Origin: CAVWDI01 sp046259385
GTDB taxonomy: Bacteria; Chloroflexota; Anaerolineae; Anaerolineales; UBA4823
Reading direction: 5' to 3'
Assembly (NCBI GenBank): GCA_046259385.1
Contig: JBJYWI010000138.1
Span: 1-62,559 of the forward strand
DNA: 62,559 nt
Shown one piece after another: positions 33,902 to 42,637 of the stretch. Numbering within the stretch: the stretch's first letter is position 1; each line of letters opens with the position of its first letter. The notes under the pieces were generated by a model. The model did no database searches. It was given only the letters and a program-made list of their open reading frames with translations, and had not been told where the DNA came from. Both the position numbers and the translations under genes were made by a program.

Positions 33902-34959
33902 GAGATGTATTTGTCAGCTATTTTTCGGGAGACCCTGCCCATCGGGAAGCGAACCAGTTCTTCTGATCCGGCCCAATAATTATCTCCACGGTTAAAATTA
34001 TCCGCGTAGTTCTGATTAGGAAGGGTGCATAGATACGCGTGAACGTTGACCCGAAAATGGGTATATGCGTGTTTATACACTCCAAACGGCTCCCGGATTC
34101 GGATTTTTAAACCTAACCGCTTGTTAATTGCACGCCTGAGGCATGCAGTGGTGTTCTTTTCACTGCAGTGACTGCTTCCCGGAAATTCCCACATGCCTCC
34201 GAGCAGGCCATTGTCAGGTCGGCGGGAGATTAAAACTTTGCCATTATTTTCAATCACACCGGCTGTTTGTACCTGCAGTGGTATTGCCGACCTGGGAGGG
34301 ATAACCGGTCTATTTATTTGATTCCCCTTCTTGAAAGCTACGCAACAAACATTAAGAGGGCAGTTTATACAGCCCGGATTCCTGGGTGTGCATATTGTTG
34401 CTCCCAGGTCCATCATCGCTTGGTTATAGGAGCCTGCGTGTCCAGCAGGAAGATTTTCGTCTGCTAGTTTTTGGAAAAGCGCCTGCGCGTCTTTGCTGCC
34501 AACAGGCATTGAAACATCGAACAGGCGCGCAAGAACACGGCGGACATTGCTATCAACTGCCGCGGAATCCCGTCCAAAAGCAATGGATGCAATCGCAGCT
34601 GCTGTATATGGTCCAATTCCTGGCAGTTTAATGAGCTCGCTGTAACGATCAGGCAGTTTTCCATTGTAATCTGCCATCAAAACGGTTGCTGTTTTGTGTA
34701 AATTACGCGCCCGGGAATAATAACCGAGTCCCTCCCAGGCGGAAAGGACTTCCTCCTGGGTTGCATCAGCCAGCGCTGAAATGGAAGGAAATTGCTCCAT
34801 CCAGTCTTTAAAATAGCGGGTAGTGGTATCAACCCGGGTTTGCTGAAGCATTATTTCTGATACCCAAACTGAATATGGTGTAGCTTGAATTCTCCAGGGG
34901 AGATTCCGGGCGTGGGTCGAGTACCAATCAAGCAGGAGGGAAGTCAGGCTTGAACGCAT
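33886..34959 (-). CDS. mutY: A/G-specific adenine DNA glycosylase
   Basis: MutY removes adenine mispaired with 8-oxoguanine. The helix-hairpin-helix/Gly-Pro-Asp module reads LPGIGPYTAAAIASIAFG and the catalytic Asp136 is in AVDSNVRRVL. The Glu35 of the helical domain lies in SEIMLQQTRV. Four cysteines for the [4Fe-4S] cluster follow in CTPRNPGCINCPLNVCC. A C-terminal NUDIX-like domain for 8-oxoG recognition begins near 228 (LISRRPDNGLLGGMWEFPG). The length of 357 is complete. Its ATG overlaps the stop of the upstream gene (TAATG), which suggests coupling. Confidence 0.96.
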   Translation of the reverse strand: MRSSLTSLLLDWYSTHARNLPWRIQATPYSVWVSEIMLQQTRVDTTTRYFKDWMEQFPSISALADATQEEVLSAWEGLGYYSRARNLHKTATVLMADYNGKLPDRYSELIKLPGIGPYTAAAIASIAFGRDSAAVDSNVRRVLARLFDVSMPVGSKDAQALFQKLADENLPAGHAGSYNQAMMDLGATICTPRNPGCINCPLNVCCVAFKKGNQINRPVIPPRSAIPLQVQTAGVIENNGKVLISRRPDNGLLGGMWEFPGSSHCSEKNTTACLRRAINKRLGLKIRIREPFGVYKHAYTHFRVNVHAYLCTLPNQNYADNFNRGDNYWAGSEELVRFPMGRVSRKIADKYISWKTN

Positions 34960-35261
34960 TACATCTGAAAACCGCTGCGCGCTTTTACTACCTTGTAATC
35001 AAAATTCTCAACATAATCCATTAAGCGGTGGGTCAGATCCTCCCACTCTCCCGAGCTAAGAGCAGTTTCGAGAGACTTTATATCCGCCATTTGCGCAGAG
35101 GCCATTATCTGGGGATGGTCCCCGTACATCGTAAACCATGCGTCGCTCGGTTCCATGCCCAATTTCTGCAACCCGGGTATAAAGTCGCGCACAACAAATT
35201 CGAAATAATCCTGTTCCTGTCCAGGCAGGATATCCCAGGTCAGAATAAGCTTGACAGCCAA
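34959..35261 (-). CDS. Small conserved protein, dimeric alpha/beta-barrel (NIPSNAP-like)
   Basis: This protein of about 100 residues has a single-domain pattern: a strand KLILTWDILPG, a helix YFEFVVRDFIPGLQKLG, WFTMYGDHPQIMASAQM in the middle and a final helix DLTHRLMDYVENFDYKVV. This resembles ferredoxin-like dimeric barrel proteins (NIPSNAP/EthD type). The enzymatic role, if any, is unknown. The frame extends to 35315, but an AGGAG lies 7 bp before the TTG at 35261, which gives the better start, MAVKLILTW. It heads into mutY with overlapping stop and start codons. Confidence 0.6.
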   Translation of the reverse strand: MAVKLILTWDILPGQEQDYFEFVVRDFIPGLQKLGMEPSDAWFTMYGDHPQIMASAQMADIKSLETALSSGEWEDLTHRLMDYVENFDYKVVKARSGFQM

Positions 35262-35289
35262 TCTGGTTCTCCTATCCGCTGATAGATCC

Positions 35290-35931
35290 TCACGTCTGGT
35301 AATCCAGCAAAACAACGCGGGTTTCTCCCGCTGTAATTGCCCGGGTTATTTTTAATGAGGATTCGTTTTCAACCTCTCCAACCCCCATTTCTTTCAGGAA
35401 TTTGTCCACCTTTGTGAGGTTGAGAGCGGCGGCGGGAGTAGAAAAGTGCATTGGGACTACAATACTTGGTTCCAACAGGCTGACCACTTCGACCGCTTTT
35501 GCTGCTGTAAGGCTGCCGCCGCCTCCAACTGGCACAAGCGCAATATCTACATTTCCCAAAGCCTCAATGTCAGTCTGGCTTGGGACCTGCATTAAAGCAC
35601 CCAGGTGGGCAATTGCAGCTTTGCCGTAATCAAATACATACATTGTGTTGCTTGAATCTCTGTTCGTGCTATGTTGTCCGTTTATCCTCACTCCAGTGAT
35701 AAAAACCTCACCGATCTCATATTCTCCAGGACCGGTTAAGTAATGTGAATATCCCTTAACCGCCTGGGAGTGGTTGTGACCGGGAGTGTCATTGCTGGTT
35801 GTAAGAATATCTGCCCGTAATTTTAATGGTTTGTATCCGGCGAATTTATAATCGAATGGGTCTGAAACCACAGTTGCCATACCGCGTTCGGTTATCCGGA
35901 AACAGGAGTGTCCAAACCAGGTTATTTCCAT
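35290..35931 (-). CDS. Metallo-beta-lactamase-fold metal-dependent hydrolase (UlaG/UPF0173-like)
   Basis: EITWFGHSCFRI is the start of the UlaG/RomA-like branch of the MBL superfamily, with the first-strand His. DPFDYKFAGYKPLKLRADILTTSNDTPGHNH follows, written here only to mark the region. The canonical HxHxDH is degraded: the sequence reads TTSNDTPGHNHSQ. PVGGGGSLTAAKAVEVVS and VVPMHFSTP carry later ligands. I start at the ATG at 35931, because AAGGAGTTCA precedes it and ITWFGHSC begins the domain. The open frame to 35982 adds 17 unlikely residues. It is the first gene of the minus-strand mutY-M19 operon. The substrate is unknown. Confidence 0.78.
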   Translation of the reverse strand: MEITWFGHSCFRITERGMATVVSDPFDYKFAGYKPLKLRADILTTSNDTPGHNHSQAVKGYSHYLTGPGEYEIGEVFITGVRINGQHSTNRDSSNTMYVFDYGKAAIAHLGALMQVPSQTDIEALGNVDIALVPVGGGGSLTAAKAVEVVSLLEPSIVVPMHFSTPAAALNLTKVDKFLKEMGVGEVENESSLKITRAITAGETRVVLLDYQT

Positions 35932-36017
35932 TGAACTCCTTGAAGAATCGTTCGTTTTAAATGCTACTGGATTATACTTCATACCTGGGAAAGTTCATTA
36001 ATTCTTTGTATGAATGA

Positions 36018-36794
36018 GTGATGACGTATAAATACCCGTATGAATTACGTGAAAACCGAACAGCTGGCGCGGTTATCATGGAGATTACCGATGGCGCCTG
36101 GCGGCTGGAAATACCCCCGGGTCCAGCCCGGCGTTACCGGCTGGCTCAATTGGACGATTACAGTTCTTTGCGAAGAAATCTGTTTCCCTGGAAACCAGAG
36201 GTAAAACTCAGCTTACAGGCAAGAGTTTCTCATGTTCACCATGCTGGAACCTGGGGATTCGGGTTTTGGAACGATCCATTTGCAATGGGTTTTCTAACTG
36301 GTTTGAATGGGTTGCGCTTACCTGCATTGCCGGATGCGGCCTGGTTCTTTTACGGATCTTCGGAAAGTTTTCTTTCAATCCGGGATGACCTGGCAGGGAA
36401 CGGTTTGACCGCAGGAATATTCAAATCTCCAGGTTGGAGGGGTTTAAAGATCGGGATGGGATTGCCAATTCTGCCGTTTTTATTCTTCCATAAAGTGTCC
36501 CGCTGGATGCGAAGAAGGGTCGCTGAAATCCTGATTCAGGATTCACAATCCATTGTGGTAGACACAACCCAATGGCACAAATATGAATTGTTTTGGAGGC
36601 AGGAAGCTACTTCATTCCTTGTTGATGGTAAGCAGGTGCTCGAGACAACTGCGAGTCCCAGGGGTCCATTGGGATTGGTGCTCTGGATAGATAACCAGGC
36701 GGCAGCCTGGAAGCCGGACGGTCAGATTGGTTACAGGTTACTGCAAGGCGAGAACGGAGCCTGGATGGAAGTTAAGAACATTCAAGTACATTGA
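36018..36794 (+). CDS. Hypothetical protein, probable concanavalin-like beta-sandwich
   Basis: I cannot name this 258-residue protein. The C-terminal part (WHKYELFWRQEATSFLVDG ... PLGLVLWIDNQ) follows the pattern of GH16/LamG-type beta-sandwich domains, in which a strand-turn FLVDGK precedes a WIDNQ-like strand. An early HVHHAGTWGFGFWNDPF strand fits the same fold. The glucanase catalytic ExDxxE is absent, so it is unlikely to be an active GH16 enzyme and may bind carbohydrate. No signal peptide is visible. GTG 36018 and ATG 36021 are adjacent and either may start it. It ends just upstream of the tRNA promoter. Confidence 0.55.
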   Translation: MMTYKYPYELRENRTAGAVIMEITDGAWRLEIPPGPARRYRLAQLDDYSSLRRNLFPWKPEVKLSLQARVSHVHHAGTWGFGFWNDPFAMGFLTGLNGLRLPALPDAAWFFYGSSESFLSIRDDLAGNGLTAGIFKSPGWRGLKIGMGLPILPFLFFHKVSRWMRRRVAEILIQDSQSIVVDTTQWHKYELFWRQEATSFLVDGKQVLETTASPRGPLGLVLWIDNQAAAWKPDGQIGYRLLQGENGAWMEVKNIQVH

Positions 36795-36810
36795 GTCTTT
36801 TCATGCCTGC

Positions 36811-36839
36811 TTGACAATGGTTCACGTGGTGAGTAAAAT
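36811..36839 (+). promoter_or_regulatory. Strong promoter for tRNA genes
   Basis: TTGACA (36811-36816), a perfect -35 box, is followed after 17 bp by TAAAAT (36834-36839). The start would be near 36846, about 25 bp before the mature tRNA-Gly. This is the best match to the sigma-70 consensus seen in the window. Confidence 0.75.
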
Positions 36840-36871
36840 TACAAGCACCTGGTTGAAAATTAACAAATAAT

Positions 36872-36944
<73 letters not shown>

Positions 36945-36963
36945 CTGGAGTGTAAATTCAAGC

Positions 36964-37001
36964 AAAGATTGCTGATTGCATCATTACAATCAGCATTCTT
37001 T
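36964..37001 (+). terminator. Rho-independent terminator between tRNA-Gly and tRNA-Cys
   Basis: TGCTGATTG (36970-36978) pairs with CAATCAGCA (36987-36995) across an 8-nt loop. One T-T mismatch later, AAAGA (36964-36968) pairs with TCTTT (36997-37001), which also provides the T tract. It would end the tRNA-Gly transcript. tRNA-Cys would then depend on read-through or on its own promoter, which I do not see. Confidence 0.6.
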
Positions 37002-37027
37002 AATCTAAGATTGGATCAGGTAAAAAC

Positions 37028-37099
37028 GGCGACGTGGCCAAGTTGGTAAGGCAAGGGTCTGCAAAACCCTGATCACGGGTTCGAGTCCCGTCGTCGCCT
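37028..37099 (+). tRNA. tRNA-Cys (anticodon GCA)
   Basis: The acceptor pairs GGCGACG with CGTCGCC, the anticodon stem AGGGT/ACCCT encloses CTGCAAA, giving GCA, and the T-arm is ACGGG-TTCGAGT-CCCGT. The discriminator is T, as expected for Cys, and CCA is not encoded. It decodes UGC and UGU. Confidence 0.97.
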
Positions 37100-37295
37100 C
37101 TAAATCCGAGTTGTCTTGTAAGGGTTGGTTGTCATGCTGATGCTCGTCAATTCTTTGAATTCGGATTGAAGCTTCTTTGTTTTAGTGAACAGTATCAACA
37201 ATTCGTTTACCCGGAATCAGAGGAATGCTAGGCGGTAAAGATACTCAACCAGAGCGATAAAATCTTATAATACTGCCTTTATTTCTGCCCCGTAT

Positions 37296-38729
37296 TTAAT
37301 AGATTCCACCTTCGGTCAATTTGAACAAATCCCCCAGCGCGGCTTCAATTTCGGCCGCTTTGACAGGCCGGTTTTCACGGCGGTGTATGAGCTCACCCTC
37401 TTTTGCCTTTTGGAGCGCGAGCTGGCGTATGGTTGAATCGCTTTGGAGAGCCTCCTTTACAAGTTCAGCCCCGGCGGAATAACCGATAATAGGATTTAGA
37501 ACTGTCACAACGATTGCGTTTTTCTCCAGCCATGCTTCTGCCCGTTCCGGGTTGGCTGTGATCCCGCGCACGCATTTTTCTGTAAATGCATTTACACCCC
37601 CGATTGTCACCTGCATCATTTCAAACAGATTGTGTGCGATAACCGGCATCATTACGTTCAGCTCAAGCTGCCCTGCCTGGGATGCCAGCGAAATTGTATG
37701 GTCGCAGCCTTGAATGTGGAACATTGCCATATTCAGCATCTCCGCCATTACAGGATTAATTTTGCCGGGCATGATGCTTGATCCTGGTTGGACAGCCGGC
37801 AGATGGATTTCATTTAACCCGGTATTGGGTCCGGAGGAGAGCAGTCGGAGGTCATTAGCTATCCTGGTCAGGGTTATCGCTAGTGTGCGGAGCGAGGCTG
37901 AAAACGCGGCGACATCTGCAAGAGATTGCATCCGTTCAAACAGATCCCCCGAGGTTTCAAGCTGCAATCCGGTTATCTCAGAAAGCTTGGCGACCATCCG
38001 CTCATGGAACTCTGGATGGGCGTTTAACCCGGTTCCGGTTGCAGTGCCTCCGATTCCCAGCGATCGCAGACAACTTCCGGAAGCGGCAATCCGTTCCCGG
38101 TCCAGTTCAACAGCGGTTCCGTAGGCGTTGAACTCCTGCCCGAGCCGAACAGGTACTGCATCCTGCAGATGGGTTCGGCCTGATTTGAGCACACCCTCGA
38201 AGTGAGACCCTTTGTTCACAAGAGCTTTTGCAAGGCGGTCGACTGCAGTAAGCAGCTCATCCATCCGCCATAACACTCCCAGACGAATGGCGGTTGGGAT
38301 TGTGTCGTTTGTCGACTGTGACATATTCACATGGTCGTTTGGGTGCACAATGTATTCGCCCAACCCACCGCCCAGGATCTGGGTGGCACGGTTGGCGACT
38401 ACCTCATTTATGTTCATATTGTGGCTTGTCCCCGCACCAGCTTGAAATGGATCAACGACAAACTGGTCGTCCCAATTCCCGTCTGCAACCTCTCTGGAAG
38501 CCTGGACGATTGCCCCGCCAATATCGCTGTCGAGCAGACTGAGTTCGCGGTTCACTTCCGCGGCTGCAAGCTTGATCACCGCCATTGACCAGATGAACGC
38601 CCGCCAGGGTTTGAGGCCGGAAACCGGAAAATTTTGAACTGCCCTCTGTGTTTGGGCTCCATAAAAGGCTCCATCTGGTATTTGTATTTCTCCAAGAGTA
38701 TCTTTTTCTAGCCGGAATAAAGGTTTCAT
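37296..38729 (-). CDS. fumC: Class II fumarase / aspartase-family lyase
   Basis: These homotetrameric lyases interconvert fumarate with malate (fumarase) or aspartate (aspartase). The conserved blocks are GAGTSHNMNINEV, NMSQSTNDTIPTA, GRTHLQDAVPV, TGTGLNAHPEF and the signature GSSIMPGKINPVMAE with the catalytic Ser loop. GTATGTGLNAHPEF resembles fumarase. The tail around GCDHTISLASQAGQLELNVMMPV occurs in both subfamilies, so aspartase is a real alternative. The length is 477 residues. GGAG is six bases before the second ATG (38729) and touches the first one (38735), so I use the second. The gene is transcribed alone. Confidence 0.75.
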   Translation of the reverse strand: MKPLFRLEKDTLGEIQIPDGAFYGAQTQRAVQNFPVSGLKPWRAFIWSMAVIKLAAAEVNRELSLLDSDIGGAIVQASREVADGNWDDQFVVDPFQAGAGTSHNMNINEVVANRATQILGGGLGEYIVHPNDHVNMSQSTNDTIPTAIRLGVLWRMDELLTAVDRLAKALVNKGSHFEGVLKSGRTHLQDAVPVRLGQEFNAYGTAVELDRERIAASGSCLRSLGIGGTATGTGLNAHPEFHERMVAKLSEITGLQLETSGDLFERMQSLADVAAFSASLRTLAITLTRIANDLRLLSSGPNTGLNEIHLPAVQPGSSIMPGKINPVMAEMLNMAMFHIQGCDHTISLASQAGQLELNVMMPVIAHNLFEMMQVTIGGVNAFTEKCVRGITANPERAEAWLEKNAIVVTVLNPIIGYSAGAELVKEALQSDSTIRQLALQKAKEGELIHRRENRPVKAAEIEAALGDLFKLTEGGIY

Positions 38730-38886
38730 TTTCATCTCCTTTTGGCGATAATCTTGCGATAGTGGATCCGGGTTATATGGGCACGGTTATGAATTCCCTT
38801 AGTGGTAGAATCACTGCCGTAATTATCCCATATCGTTTTACATTTTTTCCGCATGTTGGCGGGTATGTGTAGTAGCTCAGAAAAAT

Positions 38887-40155
38887 ATGTTAATTCATTC
38901 AGCTAGACAGTTGATTACTCTGCAGGGAGGACCTCAGCGCGGTTCTGATCTCGGCAAGCTGGGTATTATCCCGGATGGGGCGATCTTATTCCGGGATGGC
39001 GTGATTCAGTCAGTCGGGACTTCGTCTGATTTGCTGTCCGCTTACCGGGACGAACCCCGCCTGGATGCAGGCGGCAGGGTTATAATGCCGGGTTTTGTCG
39101 ACCCGCATACTCATGCTGTTTGGGTTGGCGACCGGGCAGCTGAATTTGAAATGCGCCTGCGTGGAAAAACGTATCTGGAAATAATGGAAGAGGGCGGGGG
39201 CATTCTCTCCACTGTCAGGGAGACCAGAGCTGCCGGTGTGGAGAAAATGGTGGAGGAGACCGCTCCTAGGCTGCGGAGTATGCTTGCTTACGGTACAACC
39301 ACAACCGAGGTGAAGACAGGGTATGGTCTGGATAAGAGCACTGAATTGCGTATGCTGGAGGCGCTCATCGAACTGGATGCCGGTCAAGAGATTGATGTTG
39401 TGCCGACATACCTGGGTGCCCATGCTGTCCCCCCGGAATATGCGCATCAGCCGGACGATTACATTGAATTGATATGCAGCGAAGTTCTTCCTGAATTGAG
39501 TAAATGGTGGGACCATCACGTCTCTAGACGGGGCAAACCGTTTGTGGACGTTTTTTGTGAAGAAGGCGCTTTCAATCTCAGACAATCCAAACGTGTTCTT
39601 GAAGCAGCTAAAGACCTAAATTTCCCGATTAAGATACACTCGGATGAATTCATGAGTCTTGGCGGGACTCAGATGGCGGTCGATCTGGAGGCGGTCTCAG
39701 CGGATCATCTTGTTGCGTCCACGCCTGAGGATATCTTGGCGATTGGAAACAGCGAAACAGTGGCGGTCGCTTTGCCGTGCACACCTTTTGGACTGGGAAA
39801 AGCAGGTTATATGCCAGCGAAAGATATACTTTCTGCCGGCGGGTACCTGGCGGTTGCGACTGATTTAAATCCCGGAACTGCCTGGTGCGAGAGTATGCAA
39901 TTTGTAATTGCGCTTTCCTGCCGGTATTTGTCTTTGACCCCTGCTCAGGCGATCGCTGCAAGCACTATCAATGCCGCGAAAGCTGTCAGGTTGGAAAATA
40001 AGGTCGGTTCGCTTGAACCGGGAAAGCAGGCTGACATTATTATCCTGTCTTGCTCCGATTACCGCCACCTCGGTTACCGTTTTGGAACCAATCTGGTTGA
40101 AACGGTCATAAAGAACGGCCGGGTTGTTATTCCTTCCTCTCGTAAGCTAGTCTAA
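38887..40155 (+). CDS. hutI: Imidazolonepropionase
   Basis: HutI opens imidazolone-5-propionate to formiminoglutamate in histidine degradation. It is an amidohydrolase-superfamily enzyme: the metal motif PGFVDPHTHAVWVG (HxH) is followed by the HutI-specific MRLRGKTYLEIMEEGGGI. GTTTTEVKTGYGLD, then ligands in LGAHAVP, IHSDEF and ATDLNPGTAW complete the site. The length of 422 is normal. No hutH, hutU or hutG is nearby, so the gene is isolated from the rest of the pathway. It may be part of a scattered hut set or be used on a related substrate. An HD hydrolase follows 20 bp downstream. Confidence 0.93.
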   Translation: MLIHSARQLITLQGGPQRGSDLGKLGIIPDGAILFRDGVIQSVGTSSDLLSAYRDEPRLDAGGRVIMPGFVDPHTHAVWVGDRAAEFEMRLRGKTYLEIMEEGGGILSTVRETRAAGVEKMVEETAPRLRSMLAYGTTTTEVKTGYGLDKSTELRMLEALIELDAGQEIDVVPTYLGAHAVPPEYAHQPDDYIELICSEVLPELSKWWDHHVSRRGKPFVDVFCEEGAFNLRQSKRVLEAAKDLNFPIKIHSDEFMSLGGTQMAVDLEAVSADHLVASTPEDILAIGNSETVAVALPCTPFGLGKAGYMPAKDILSAGGYLAVATDLNPGTAWCESMQFVIALSCRYLSLTPAQAIAASTINAAKAVRLENKVGSLEPGKQADIIILSCSDYRHLGYRFGTNLVETVIKNGRVVIPSSRKLV

Positions 40156-40175
40156 AAATTACACCTTCTGAACTA

Positions 40176-40823
40176 ATGATGCCGACAATTGAAGAAGCGC
40201 AGGAATGGTATAAGAACAGCGACCCGGTACACGATTTTGATCATGTCCTCAGAGTTTACAAATTGGCTACCCGACTGGCCCAGCTGGAAGGCGCTGACAC
40301 AGAGATTGTGCAGGCTGCCGCGCTGCTACATGATGCTGACAACCACGAGGATCCTGAATCACAGGGTTGCGGCCGGGACGACCATCACCAGGCGTCGGCG
40401 GCGTTTGCAGGAAAATTGCTGTTGAAGGAAGGCTGGTTGCCTGAGAGAATCGCCGCAGTCCAGCATTGTATCGTCGCGCACCGCTTCAGGGATCAACTCA
40501 ATGAACCAGAGACGATCGAAGCAATGGTGTTGTTTGACGCTGACAAACTGGATGCGATTGGAGCGATTGGAGTCGCCCGGGCGGTAGCGTATGCCGCCCG
40601 AGCGAACCAACCGATATACACTGAACCATCCGAGCAGTTTGTTTTAGATGGTTTGAAAGAACCGGGGGAGAACCACAGCGCCTACCACGAATTTATTTTC
40701 AAACTGGCAAAAATTAAAGACCGTCTGTATACTGCTTCTGGCAAGCGTATGGCTGAAGAAAGGGACCGCTTCATGGAGGCATTCTTCATACGCCTTCAGG
40801 CTGAGATATCGGGGGACATTTGA
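40176..40823 (+). CDS. HD-domain metal-dependent phosphohydrolase
   Basis: The HD motif set is clear. The N-terminal HDFDHVLRV gives the first His ligand, and AALLHDADNH at residues 49-58 gives the HD pair. The region QHCIVAHRFRDQ provides a further His, and LFDADKLDAIGAIG gives the distal Asp. HD enzymes of this size (215 aa, YedJ-like) hydrolyse nucleotides or other phosphomonoesters. The substrate cannot be read from sequence. It follows hutI closely and precedes the inositol-phosphatase-like gene on the same strand. Confidence 0.85.
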   Translation: MMPTIEEAQEWYKNSDPVHDFDHVLRVYKLATRLAQLEGADTEIVQAAALLHDADNHEDPESQGCGRDDHHQASAAFAGKLLLKEGWLPERIAAVQHCIVAHRFRDQLNEPETIEAMVLFDADKLDAIGAIGVARAVAYAARANQPIYTEPSEQFVLDGLKEPGENHSAYHEFIFKLAKIKDRLYTASGKRMAEERDRFMEAFFIRLQAEISGDI

Positions 40824-40915
40824 CCGAAATCGAATCCGCTGTGAACAATCCAATAATTTCTTTAATACACTGAGTTACTGGATATTTGGATCAATAATTA
40901 TGTTTTCTGAAAAAG

Positions 40916-41749
40916 ATGGTTGATAGGGAAAATAGAAGAAAAAAAATGGTGCCGTCATTAAGTGAACTGGAACAGATAGCGCGCGCCGCTGGTGAAATAT
41001 TATGTGACGGATTTCAGAATCGTCCAGGCTATGATCGAGAGATTCAGATCGATTATAAGAGCGTGATCGATCCTGTCACAGAAATGGACCGCCGGGCGGA
41101 AGGGTTCATTTTAGCGGAAATCAAAGGTAAATACCCGCACCACCACATCATATCCGAGGAAAGTGGTGAAATATCCGGAGACGAAAATTGTTCGTGGTAC
41201 ATAGACCCTCTGGACGGGACCATAAATTACGCTCATGGGCTTCCAATTTTCTCGATTTCGATTGGTTTTGAGCTGGATAGAGTGATGCGACTGGGAGTTG
41301 TGTATAACCCGGTGCTGGACGAGTGTTTCAGCGCCGAGCTTGGTAAGGGGGCGTGGTTGAACGGCCAACCGGTTCGCGTTTCTAAAACCCGCGATCTGAG
41401 GCGCAGCCTACTGGTAACTGGATTCGCATACGACCGCCGCACAAATCCAGAAAATAACCTGGCGCAGTTCAACCGGCTGGCGTTGCTGGTCCAGGGAATT
41501 CGGCGGCTTGGATCAGCAGCTTTGGATTTATGTTACGTTGCAGCGGGCAGGCTTGATGGATTCTGGGAACTGCGCATTTCGCAGTGGGACTTGGCTGCGG
41601 GGGCGTTAATTGCCCGGGAAGCCGGAGCGGTAGTTACCGCTGCCGATGGGAGCCCGGATTATTTCACACCCCCATGTTCTGTGCTGGTTGCTAATCAGGA
41701 TCTTTATCCCCTGATCCTGGAAGCAATACTTAATACCGCGTTTACGTGA
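40916..41749 (+). CDS. Inositol monophosphatase-family phosphatase
   Basis: This is a lithium-sensitive-type phosphatase of the FIG/IMPase superfamily, Mg2+ dependent. EESGE (about 77-81) and WYIDPLDGTINYAHGLP (about 92-108) hold the metal-binding Glu, Asp, Asp triad, and SQWDLAAGALIAREAGA holds the last Asp. SuhB, histidinol-phosphatase (HisN) and CysQ all share this fold. The length of 277 is normal. The longest ATG (40916) lacks a strong ribosome binding site; the ATG at 40946 (MVPSLSELEQIA) would give a more usual N-terminus. Confidence 0.88.
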   Translation: MVDRENRRKKMVPSLSELEQIARAAGEILCDGFQNRPGYDREIQIDYKSVIDPVTEMDRRAEGFILAEIKGKYPHHHIISEESGEISGDENCSWYIDPLDGTINYAHGLPIFSISIGFELDRVMRLGVVYNPVLDECFSAELGKGAWLNGQPVRVSKTRDLRRSLLVTGFAYDRRTNPENNLAQFNRLALLVQGIRRLGSAALDLCYVAAGRLDGFWELRISQWDLAAGALIAREAGAVVTAADGSPDYFTPPCSVLVANQDLYPLILEAILNTAFT

Positions 41750-41779
41750 AAAGCCGGTTGATCAAAGGGTCTGTCAGCT

Positions 41780-42610
41780 TTAAGCCTCATTCAGCTGGTC
41801 CTCCCTGAGCAGATGGTCAATTTCTCCAAGATCAACACGGGCGGTTAAATCAAGGCTGATTGGTGTGACGCTGATATGCCGCTTAACCCGCAGTGTATAG
41901 ACGTCGGTGTTGTGGTCATCGCTGGTAGGGTTCCCCACCAACCGGTAGCCAAACTTGGCTGGTTTATCCCAGGATTCGCGTTGGGGCGGGATAGGTTCAA
42001 AATACCGGATGCGGGATAATTTGGTAACCTCCCATTCAGTCTCAGGATTTGCATCACAGGGGACATCCACTTTTAAAATATCCACATCGGGTGGAAAGCG
42101 GTTTTCCAGCAGCAGACGCCCGAAATGTGCGCAGAAAAAAGCTGCAGCTGAAAAATCAACTTCTTCGGAATATGAAAAATGGTGCTGCGGATCGGTTTCC
42201 AGTGATATCGCCAACGTGGCGACTCCGATCGTGGCAGCCTCCAGGGCTGCTCCGACTGTGCCGGAGGCGGTGATACCTGTCCCTACATTTTCGCCATAAT
42301 TAATTCCAGAAACAACCAGATCCGGAGGTTGGGGTAGGACTTCGTAAACTGCGTGCTGTACTGTCTGAGCAGGTGAACCGCCGATAGCATAGACTTCCCA
42401 GTCTTTCCCATGCACCCTGATATTGTGTATCTGGATTGAGCCATCGTAAGTGTGTGGGAAACTGCGGCCCATGCCGGAAGACTGTTCCTGCGGCGCAACT
42501 ACATGGACATAGCCAAGTAATGAGAGACTTTCAGCGGCTGCCCACAGGCCGGGGGATTTTATACCATCGTCGTTGGTGAGCAGAATTTGCGGTTTTTTAT
42601 TATTATTCAC
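41780..42610 (-). CDS. surE: 5'/3'-nucleotidase SurE
   Basis: SurE hydrolyses nucleoside monophosphates and polyphosphate with a divalent metal. ILLTNDDGIKSPGLW at the N-terminus carries the two metal-binding Asp residues; SGMGRSF and VSGINYGENVG give the Ser and Asn ligands. The length of 276 with a C-terminal swapped extension is standard. It is the last gene of a minus-strand group with the two redox genes upstream, 28 bp away. Confidence 0.94.
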   Translation of the reverse strand: MNNNKKPQILLTNDDGIKSPGLWAAAESLSLLGYVHVVAPQEQSSGMGRSFPHTYDGSIQIHNIRVHGKDWEVYAIGGSPAQTVQHAVYEVLPQPPDLVVSGINYGENVGTGITASGTVGAALEAATIGVATLAISLETDPQHHFSYSEEVDFSAAAFFCAHFGRLLLENRFPPDVDILKVDVPCDANPETEWEVTKLSRIRYFEPIPPQRESWDKPAKFGYRLVGNPTSDDHNTDVYTLRVKRHISVTPISLDLTARVDLGEIDHLLREDQLNEA

Positions 42611-42637
42611 AGAAATATTTATACCTGTACATGTTGA

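Noticed and set aside
38887..40155. hutI as part of a complete histidine-degradation operon
   Set aside because: hutH, hutU and hutG are absent around it; the neighbours are an HD hydrolase and an IMPase-like enzyme.
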